From assembly GCF_007830295.1 (NCBI RefSeq), contig NZ_VLKC01000002.1:1088940-1152939 (forward strand): a DNA stretch of 64,000 nucleotides. The letters run 5' to 3'. The notes below the pieces were generated by a model. It did no database searches and was not told where the DNA came from. It worked only from the letters and a program-made list of their open reading frames with translations. Both the position numbers and the translations under genes were made by a program. This document shows positions 57,499 through 64,000 of this stretch, piece after piece (within the stretch, counting starts at the first letter, position 1; each line of letters opens with the position of its first letter). The DNA comes from Sporomusa sp. KB1 (GTDB taxonomy: Bacteria > Bacillota > Negativicutes > Sporomusales > Sporomusaceae).

Positions 57499-59673
57499 AT
57501 GCTAATTACCGATATCCCCGCGATTATTGCGCGTGAGCTAACCGTAAAACCCCATCAGGTAACCGCTACCATAAACCTATTAGACGACAGCAATACCGTC
57601 CCGTTCATTGCCCGTTACCGCAAAGAAGCCACCGGTGAGCTTAACGAAGAACATATCCGTACCATTGAAGAACGTACTCAATATCTCCGCAATCTTATCA
57701 AGCGACAGGAAGAAATTCTTGCCAGCATTGAATCGCAGGACAAATTAACCCCTGAACTAACCCAGGCTATTCAGTCAGCCACCAAACTGCAAGAACTGGA
57801 AGATCTGTATCTGCCCTACAGGCCCAAAAAACGGACCCGGGCGCAAATTGCCCGGGAAAAGGGCCTCGAACCGTTGGCAACACTAATTCTGGCTCAACAA
57901 CAAACTACCGGCAATGTCCTGGACATAGCGGCTGAGTACATCAATGAAGAGCATGAAATTACTACTGCCGAGCTAGCGCTAAGCGGTGCCCAGGATATCA
58001 TTGCTGAAACAGTCAGTGAGCGAGCCGATATCCGCGCCCTGCTCCGCAAAGAGCTGTGGCAAAAGGCCGAAATCGCTACCCAGCTTGTTGTCGAAGAAAC
58101 AGAAGCCAAGGAGTTCCTGACCTACAAGGACTACCACGAACCAATCAATCGCATGCCGTCCCACCGGATCTTAGCAGTCAACCGCGGCGAGACTAAAGGC
58201 ACCCTTAAAGTAACCCTCGCCACCGACCAGGAAGCTAATATCCGGCTAATTGGCAACAAGCTGCTTAGCGGCAACTCCATTTTCAGCCAGGTTATTACTG
58301 ATGCCCTTACTGATGGCTACAAACGCTTGCTATTTCCGACACTGGAACGGGAACTCCGTACCCTCTTAACTGAAAACGCTGAAAAGCAGGCCATCCGCGT
58401 ATTTGGCCTCAATCTGCGTCCCTTACTACTGCAAGCGCCACTAGCAGGCCATACGGTAATGGGTCTTGACCCTGGCTACCGTACCGGCTGCAAACTGGCA
58501 GTGGTCAGCCCGACTGGCGCTGTGCTGGCAACCAGCACACTTTACCTCACCATGAGTCAACACCAGCGCCAGGAAGCCGCGGCCAAAGTACTGGATCTTA
58601 TCCACACACATGGAGTTACGCTGATTTCCATTGGCAACGGCACCGCCTCCTATGAAACTGAGGAATTTGCCGCCAACCTGATCAGCACTCACAATCTGAA
58701 CGTCCACTACATTATTGCCAATGAAGCCGGGGCGTCAGTATACTCGGCCTCAAAACTGGCCAAAGAAGAACTGCCTGATCTGGATGTAACTATCCGCGGC
58801 GCAGTCTCCATTGCCCGCCGTATCCAAGATCCGCTGGCCGAACTGGTCAAAATCGATCCCAAATCTATTGGTGTTGGCCAATATCAGCATGATGTAAACC
58901 AGAAAGAACTTGGCGGTACTTTAACCAATGTAGTAGAATCCTGCGTTAACCATGTCGGCGTTGAGCTTAATACTGCCTCCCCGGCGCTTCTTACCTATGT
59001 CGCCGGTATCAATGCCAGTGTCGCCAAAAACATTGTTGCCTACCGCACCGAGAACGGCCAATTCAAAAGTCGTAAAGAACTGTTAAAGGTCGCCCGGCTA
59101 GGTAAAGCGGCTTTTACCCAATGTGCTGGTTTTTTACGTATTGCCCAGGCTGGTAACCCGCTGGATAACACCCCGGTTCACCCGGAATCCTATGAACTGG
59201 CCGCAGCCATCTTAAGTAAACTCGGCTTTACATTAAAGGATTTATTAGACAAAAATAGGTTGGCCGCCTTGCAGCAGGCAGCACCGGACGCTGATGTTGC
59301 CTGCCTGGCAGCCGAATTGAATGCCGGTGAGCCGACAGTCCGGGACATCCTGGCCGCCTTAGCCAAACCAGGGCGTGACCCGCGCGAGGATGTGCCACCA
59401 CCCCAAACCCGAAAAAACATTGTCAAGCTCTCTGATATTACTCCTGGTACGCTGATCAAAGGTACTGTTCACAATGTGACCGATTTTGGCGTATTTGTTG
59501 ATATCGGTATCAAGATTAATGGTCTAATCCACCGTTCAGAACTGAGCCACAAGTTTTTTCGCCATCCCACCGAGGTTGTCTCTGTGGGCGATATCATCGA
59601 CGTAGTAGTCATTAATGTTGACGAAGAACGTAAGCGTATTGGTCTTAGCCTCAAACAAGTCCCTAAAAAGTAA
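57499..59673 (+). CDS. tex: Tex family RNA-binding transcription accessory protein
   Basis: A 724-residue Tex/YhgF protein: N-terminal helical part (NTVPFIARYRKEATGELNEE; LEDLYLPYRPKKRTRAQIAR), a RNase H-like YqgF domain (MGLDPGYRTGCKLAVVSPTG), helix-hairpin-helix (LTYVAGINASVAKNIVAYR) and a C-terminal S1 domain (GTVHNVTDFGVFVDIGIKIN). It binds nucleic acid during transcription and affects stress and toxin gene expression in various bacteria. All domains are complete. Single gene with a strong terminator. Confidence 0.95.
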   Translation: MLITDIPAIIARELTVKPHQVTATINLLDDSNTVPFIARYRKEATGELNEEHIRTIEERTQYLRNLIKRQEEILASIESQDKLTPELTQAIQSATKLQELEDLYLPYRPKKRTRAQIAREKGLEPLATLILAQQQTTGNVLDIAAEYINEEHEITTAELALSGAQDIIAETVSERADIRALLRKELWQKAEIATQLVVEETEAKEFLTYKDYHEPINRMPSHRILAVNRGETKGTLKVTLATDQEANIRLIGNKLLSGNSIFSQVITDALTDGYKRLLFPTLERELRTLLTENAEKQAIRVFGLNLRPLLLQAPLAGHTVMGLDPGYRTGCKLAVVSPTGAVLATSTLYLTMSQHQRQEAAAKVLDLIHTHGVTLISIGNGTASYETEEFAANLISTHNLNVHYIIANEAGASVYSASKLAKEELPDLDVTIRGAVSIARRIQDPLAELVKIDPKSIGVGQYQHDVNQKELGGTLTNVVESCVNHVGVELNTASPALLTYVAGINASVAKNIVAYRTENGQFKSRKELLKVARLGKAAFTQCAGFLRIAQAGNPLDNTPVHPESYELAAAILSKLGFTLKDLLDKNRLAALQQAAPDADVACLAAELNAGEPTVRDILAALAKPGRDPREDVPPPQTRKNIVKLSDITPGTLIKGTVHNVTDFGVFVDIGIKINGLIHRSELSHKFFRHPTEVVSVGDIIDVVVINVDEERKRIGLSLKQVPKK

Positions 59674-59711
59674 AAAAATCCCTGTATCCGACAAAGATAC
59701 AGGGATTTTTC
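59674..59711. terminator. Bidirectional terminator between tex and fchA
   Basis: AAAAATCCCTGTATC and GATACAGGGATTTTT (15 perfect pairs, 7-base loop). Flanking A and T runs allow it to serve both convergent genes. Confidence 0.88.
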
Positions 59712-59716
59712 GATAA

Positions 59717-60361
59717 TTACCCCCGCAAAACAGTAAATGGCTCACTACGGTAGACCTTTTCTTCAATGGCTGCCTTAAGCTCATCACCGGTAGTTCTTAG
59801 CAGATAAATTTGCCCGGTAAGTCCGCTAACCAGCGTTTCCTCTTGAATTTCGCCCAAGTTTATGGCTGTACTTAGCAAACTAGCCGTAATACCGGCGTGA
59901 GCAGCAGCCACACCGGCCATTAAATCACTCACTACCATTTTATCCACTATACCAACAATGGCCTTCCCGATTTCCATTACTTCAAGACAGGCGCTGGCTG
60001 TTTCAATTGGCACTTCGGCAGCCTGCTTAAGGCCCTTTTGCACCGCCAGATTTCGCACCTTTTTTGTTTCAGGAGTTATTGCTGATAAATCAGTAGCCGC
60101 TAGTAATCCCTGAAGCGCTAACGCATCCCGGTCAATTAATATCGTAAGTTCAATATGAAGTCTGGTCAGATCAGCTTGTTTAGCGCTTAAAATCTCGTTA
60201 TCCTCCACATGCTGGGGACTTTTTAAGGAATAATTTACGGCCATCTCTAATAATGCTGCCGCCATGAGTCCGTATAAGGCTGCCGTACTGCCTCCGCCTG
60301 GCGGTACTACATCAGAAGCCAATTTGGCGGCAAAATCATTGATACTTAATGAACTTAACAT
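59717..60361 (-). CDS. fchA: Cyclodeaminase/methenyl-THF cyclohydrolase family protein
   Basis: A 214-residue helical protein of the formiminotransferase-cyclodeaminase/FchA family: VVPPGGGSTAALYGLMAAAL, LQGLLAATD, QAAEVPIETASACLEVMEIG and DLMAGVAAAHAGITASLLST. In acetogens and purine fermenters FchA makes 10-formyl-THF from methenyl-THF; other members are formimino-THF cyclodeaminases. The choice cannot be made from one gene. It follows the FakA and DegV genes in the same direction with a 48-base gap. Confidence 0.82.
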   Translation of the reverse strand: MLSSLSINDFAAKLASDVVPPGGGSTAALYGLMAAALLEMAVNYSLKSPQHVEDNEILSAKQADLTRLHIELTILIDRDALALQGLLAATDLSAITPETKKVRNLAVQKGLKQAAEVPIETASACLEVMEIGKAIVGIVDKMVVSDLMAGVAAAHAGITASLLSTAINLGEIQEETLVSGLTGQIYLLRTTGDELKAAIEEKVYRSEPFTVLRG

Positions 60362-60408
60362 ATCTATCGCGTCCCTTCGGTTTTAGCTTGTCAATATATT
60401 TCTACTTT

Positions 60409-62043
60409 TTACTCAACACTAACGATAAATTGATAATGCGGCTGCCCACCAAAATACACTTGTACTTCTATGCCTTTCAGCTCTTTACCAAGCTCTTCCG
60501 CTAATCTCTGAGCCTCTGTCGCGGCAAGCTCACCCCCGTAATACAGGCTAACCACACTGCTATCGGCCCCCACCAAATATAAGGCAAGTTGCTTTAAGGC
60601 ACTGGCTATATTATCAGCCCACACGACTACACTGCCGTCAATCACTCCAATATAGGAGCCTTCCGGCACATTTTTACCGCCCACAGCCGAGTCACGCACA
60701 GACATGGTCAGGCTCCCTGATCTCACAGCTTCCCGGGCCTCAGTCATTCGCCGGATATTAGCCTCAAGCGGGCTGCCAGGATCAAAGGCAAGGGCAGCAG
60801 CAAATCCTTGCGGAATAGTAGTTGTTGGTACAATAGCCACCCGTTCACCCAATAATTTTTTGGCCTGCACCGCTGCCAGAACAATGTTTTTGTTGTTTGG
60901 CAAAATGATGTATTGTTCAGCCAGTCCATTGTGCACAGCTGTAATAAATTCTTCCACAGGCGGATTCATGGTCTGCCCGCCTGCGATAATAATATTGGCT
61001 CCAAGCTGCCGCATGATAGCACTCATGCCTTCGCCCGCAACCACGCTGATTATTGCTAACTTATCCCTATCTTGAGCCGGGGCTGCCGGCACCGCTGACA
61101 AAACCTCCCCCAGCTCAATGGTTTGGCGATGTTGATCTGCCATATTATCAATTTTGATATCATGGAGTGTCCCCCAGGCAATGGCTGATTCCAATACTGC
61201 TCCCGGGTGAGCGGTATGCATATGCACCTTTAGAATATCTTCACCTGGTGCAAGCACCAAAGATTCGCCCATTTGCTCTAACTGGCGCTTCACCTCCACT
61301 AGGCTCGCAGCAAACCGTTTAACAATAAACTCAGTGCAATAAGGGTGAGCAATAGTAATATCAGCAGTAATACCCGGCACAGTCAACGTACGTCCAAAAT
61401 CAGCCTCAGGCCCGCTAAACCTTCCTTCCAGGCCCTCCAGGCAGCCAGTCAAAAAAACAATTAGTCCTTGACCGCCAGCATCTACCACGCCAGCTGCCTT
61501 CAGCGCCGGCAGCAATTCCGGAGTCCTTTTCAACTCTTCCCCGCCGGCATTAATTGCCGCTGTCAGGATATCCGAAAAGGTCGCATGATCCCGAACTGCT
61601 CGATAGGTGCCTTTGGCAATTCCTTTGGCAACAGTCAAGATAGTGCCTTCTACCGGCCTGGCAACAGCACGATAGGCATACAGCACCCCATATTGAAAGG
61701 CTTTGCCGACTTCAACAGAAGTGGCAGTATCTTTTCCTGACAGTCCTCTAGCAATACCACGCAGCAATTGTGACAAAATAACACCAGAATTACCTCTGGC
61801 TCCCATAATAGCACTGTCAGCCCCCCGGCGAGCCAAAGAACCAATCCCCTCATCAGGGGCTTCTGTCACGGCTTTGGCTACTGCCCCCAGCGTAAGCAGC
61901 ATATTGGTTCCGGTATCGCCATCAGGAACAGGAAAGACATTCAGACCATTAATATATTCGTGTTTACGCATAAATGCACTATAAGCCCCGGCAATCATCC
62001 GGCGAAAATCTTTACCGTCAATTACCTCGCCCCTTGGCTGCAT
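60409..62043 (-). CDS. fakA: FakA-like fatty acid kinase (DAK1/DhaL + DegV-associated)
   Basis: A 544-residue protein with an N-terminal DhaL ATP-binding domain (NVFPVPDGDTGTNMLLTL; SAIMGARGNSGVILSQLLRG), a middle domain with HPYCTEFIVK and KVHMHTAHPGAVL, and a C-terminal YloV-type domain (NPPVEEFITAVHN; YIILPNNKNIVLAA). It phosphorylates fatty acids held by a DegV/FakB partner, and the partner gene lies 23 bases upstream. The ATG at 62043 follows GGAAGGGG by 8-9 bases; an upstream start six codons earlier overlaps that site. Confidence 0.9.
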   Translation of the reverse strand: MQPRGEVIDGKDFRRMIAGAYSAFMRKHEYINGLNVFPVPDGDTGTNMLLTLGAVAKAVTEAPDEGIGSLARRGADSAIMGARGNSGVILSQLLRGIARGLSGKDTATSVEVGKAFQYGVLYAYRAVARPVEGTILTVAKGIAKGTYRAVRDHATFSDILTAAINAGGEELKRTPELLPALKAAGVVDAGGQGLIVFLTGCLEGLEGRFSGPEADFGRTLTVPGITADITIAHPYCTEFIVKRFAASLVEVKRQLEQMGESLVLAPGEDILKVHMHTAHPGAVLESAIAWGTLHDIKIDNMADQHRQTIELGEVLSAVPAAPAQDRDKLAIISVVAGEGMSAIMRQLGANIIIAGGQTMNPPVEEFITAVHNGLAEQYIILPNNKNIVLAAVQAKKLLGERVAIVPTTTIPQGFAAALAFDPGSPLEANIRRMTEAREAVRSGSLTMSVRDSAVGGKNVPEGSYIGVIDGSVVVWADNIASALKQLALYLVGADSSVVSLYYGGELAATEAQRLAEELGKELKGIEVQVYFGGQPHYQFIVSVE

Positions 62044-62066
62044 ACTAGTATCCCCTTCCACAGTTC

Positions 62067-62912
62067 TTATACCTTGCTTTGAAAAATCAGTCCAATAACC
62101 CCGGGGCCCAAATGGGCACCCAATACTGACCCCAGTGCCGATCTAGATACAGGGATATCAGGATAGCGCTGGCGAATAGATGTCAGTATTTCTTCTACCA
62201 CAGCCGGCTCATCCTCATATACTACGCCGATATATGCCAAACTATCCTCTTGAGAAAGTTCCTCCAGCATACGGGATATGGCGCGTGACTGGGTACGCAC
62301 CTTATCAAGCACCTGCACCTTTGCTTCCCGTAACATAAGAATTGGCTTAATTCGCAATATAGAGCCAACCAAAGCCGCCGCTCCGCCAATGCGCCCACCC
62401 TTACGCAAATATTCCAGTGAGTCAACAATAAATAATGTACGAGTGGCAGCTGCCATGCGTTGTAGATATTCGGCGATTACTCCAGCTGACTCACCGGCTG
62501 CTGCCATCGCCAGCGCCGCCTCTGCCATTTTTACAGCGCCAATAGCACCTGTACAAGAGTCAATAACATAGATTTCCCGGCCTTTAAAATCTTTATTAGC
62601 TACCGCTCTGGCCCCATTAACAGTACCGCTTAAACCGCCCGCAAGACAAATCATAATAACCGGATGACCTTCAGCTGCTGGCGCAAAAGCTTGAACAAAT
62701 TCACCCGGCGCGGGTTGTGAAGTTTGGGGATGTACCCCTTTTTCATTAACCAGCCGGAACAATTCTGCAGTAGTTAACTCCGGTTCGTTCCACTCGTCCT
62801 TACCGAGAATAATCTTTAACGGCACAACATGGAGATTGGTATGAGCTATCAGCATTTCTTCCGGGACATTGGCCGTACTGTCAATCACTATATGTATATC
62901 AATAACGTACAC
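62067..62912 (-). CDS. DegV family fatty-acid-binding protein (FakB)
   Basis: A 281-residue DegV protein that binds a fatty acid and presents it to FakA. Features: IVIDSTANVPEEMLIAHTNL, the SQPAPGEFVQAF loop, ICLAGGLSGTVNGARAV and VDSLEYLRKGGRIGGAAAL. Start is GTG with GGAGAAGGGTT just upstream. Adjacent to fakA, which supports a working FakAB pair feeding exogenous fatty acids into phospholipids. Confidence 0.92.
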   Translation of the reverse strand: MYVIDIHIVIDSTANVPEEMLIAHTNLHVVPLKIILGKDEWNEPELTTAELFRLVNEKGVHPQTSQPAPGEFVQAFAPAAEGHPVIMICLAGGLSGTVNGARAVANKDFKGREIYVIDSCTGAIGAVKMAEAALAMAAAGESAGVIAEYLQRMAAATRTLFIVDSLEYLRKGGRIGGAAALVGSILRIKPILMLREAKVQVLDKVRTQSRAISRMLEELSQEDSLAYIGVVYEDEPAVVEEILTSIRQRYPDIPVSRSALGSVLGAHLGPGVIGLIFQSKV

Positions 62913-63105
62913 AACCCTTCTCCTACTCCTTTAACCTATATCTTACCAAATAATCCAGCGCAAATACACAAAAATATCGCTATGCCTTTTAGACCAAAAT
63001 TTCAGCAAATTCCTAAATCTTACCGCAACTGACAGGAAGTCGGATAGTAAGCGGCGAAACTAACTATACTTATACTATTTATGAAGGAGGAAGAGAGCAG
63101 TAGCT

Positions 63106-64000
63106 ATGAACAAACAACTCCTCTTTGCATTAGACATCGGAACCCGCAGCGTTGTCGGCCTTGTCGGCGAAATGGAAAATGGCCTAATAAAACTAGTAGC
63201 ATCAGACCGGGAAGAGCATCATACCCGTGCCATGCTTGACGGTCAAATTCACGATGTTCAGGAAGTAGCAGAAGTACTAGCTTCTGTTAAAACGCGGCTG
63301 GAAGCCACTACTGGTGCACTAACCAAGGTAGCCGTAGCTGCTGCCGGGCGCGCTCTGTGCACGCTTAAAATCTCAGCAACCCTTGACACAGCTTCACACG
63401 GAGCTCTTACCATAGAGGATGAGCGCTCACTGGAGCTCGCTGCCATTCAAGCAGCCCAAGCTGAGCTGGCTACTTCAGGCGCTGTCCCTCAGCCGTCTGA
63501 CTATTACTGTGTCGGTTATAGTGTCGTTAGCTTCAGCTTAGATGGTACCCGCATAAAAAGTCTGATAGGCCAGCGTGGTAAACAGTCTGCTATTGAAGCC
63601 ATTGCTACCTTTTTGCCGCGACAGGTTATCGACTCTCTGCAGTCAGCCATTCAAACTGTAGGACTAGAAATGTCCACCCTCACACTGGAACCGATAGCCG
63701 CTATTAATGTACTTATTCCCACTACCATGCGCCATCTTAATCTGGTGCTTATTGATGTCGGTGCCGGTACCTCTGATGTTGCCATTACCCGTGACGGCTC
63801 TGTCATCGCCTATGGCATGGTACCTTTCGCCGGTGATGAAATCACTGAAGCTATATCACAGCAGTTCCTGCTTGATTTTAATGTTGCGGAAACAGTCAAA
63901 CGCCAATCAGGTGGTAAAAATAAAAAAATTTCTTTTACCGATGTATTAGGTATATCGCAAAAGGTTTCCGCTAAAGACATTATTGCAGCCATGACTTCCA
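63106..64000 (+). CDS. FtsA-like actin-fold protein (partial, runs off the window)
   Basis: The ATG at 63106 has AAGGAGGAAGAG upstream, and the frame is open to the window end (298 codons). N-terminus LLFALDIGTRSVVGLVGEM is the FtsA/Hsp70-like phosphate-1 loop; then LDGQIHDVQEVAEVLASVKT, VAVAAAGRAL, and later LVLIDVGAGTSDVAITRDGS (phosphate-2) and IAYGMVPFAGDEITEAISQQ. These match the FtsA/PilM group. In Firmicutes a long FtsA-like paralogue occurs besides the true FtsA; without the C-terminus I cannot tell which this is. It is divergent from degV. Confidence 0.82.
   Translation, partial: MNKQLLFALDIGTRSVVGLVGEMENGLIKLVASDREEHHTRAMLDGQIHDVQEVAEVLASVKTRLEATTGALTKVAVAAAGRALCTLKISATLDTASHGALTIEDERSLELAAIQAAQAELATSGAVPQPSDYYCVGYSVVSFSLDGTRIKSLIGQRGKQSAIEAIATFLPRQVIDSLQSAIQTVGLEMSTLTLEPIAAINVLIPTTMRHLNLVLIDVGAGTSDVAITRDGSVIAYGMVPFAGDEITEAISQQFLLDFNVAETVKRQSGGKNKKISFTDVLGISQKVSAKDIIAAMTS

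Noticed and set aside
1..64000. tRNA or rRNA genes
   Set aside because: No cloverleaf with a GTTCRANNC arm and no ribosomal RNA sequence was recognised by reading both strands; a tRNAscan run would be decisive.

Overview
The window suggests an endospore-forming, anaerobic, diderm Firmicute, most likely of the Sporomusaceae type (class Negativicutes). Evidence: CotF-like coat genes, a Tat-exported membrane-anchored NiFe hydrogenase, a FchA-type cyclodeaminase, FakA/DegV, Tex, and a Mu-like prophage whose early genes read like Firmicutes genes. The taxon is an inference from gene content; there is no rRNA or other marker here.

Region 1 (start to about 26.8 kb) is most of a Mu-like transposable prophage lying in reverse. 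On the minus strand it runs from a Ner-like regulator, MuA and MuB through early genes, GemA, an ArpU-like late regulator, small and large terminase, portal, MuF, protease/scaffold, decoration protein and capsid to tail sheath and tail tube. The rest of the tail module lies beyond the left edge. A lipoprotein gene with its own terminator sits head-on to the tail genes and looks like a moron. At the repressor end, on the plus strand, are the XRE repressor, a nucleoid-associated-like protein paired with a RelA/SpoT synthetase-domain protein, and a mini tyrosine recombinase. Two families of palindromic operators lie between repressor and ner.

Region 2 (about 26.4-27.46 kb) has no credible protein gene but is dense in perfect hairpins and short repeats. 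It probably contains the prophage left end and may encode a structured RNA.

Region 3 (27.5-34.4 kb) is a lasso-peptide cluster of the kinase-bearing (paeninodin-like) kind: B2 protease, a broken nucleotidyltransferase, two HPr-kinase-like proteins, a PqqD-like B1, an asparagine-synthetase-like cyclase, a sulfotransferase, a 38-residue Ser-tailed precursor absent from ordinary ORF calls, and only the first 50 codons of the exporter. A promoter and palindrome precede it. The cluster is decaying at its prophage-proximal end.

Region 4 (34.5-42.3 kb) is an AT-rich accessory stretch: a GAF-HD-GYP protein, a RAYT element with inverted REP-like ends, transposase scraps, and a 1461-residue metallophosphoesterase-STAND NTPase-Sel1 repeat protein with the tripartite architecture of Avs-like defence proteins.

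Region 5 (42.4-64.0 kb) is core chromosome: rlmH-htrA-MBL hydrolase, phosphomannomutase, NiFe hydrogenase, a gluzincin, deoC, a Fur-family regulator, two coat genes, a MASE3-GAF-GGDEF cyclase and a HD-GYP protein, a MATE exporter, tex, fchA, fakA, degV and the start of an FtsA-like gene. Most units here end in clear intrinsic terminators.

The best candidates for undescribed biology are the nucleoid-protein/RelA-SpoT pair, the phosphoesterase-STAND-Sel1 protein, the doubly tailored lasso cluster and the hairpin-rich region near 27.2 kb.
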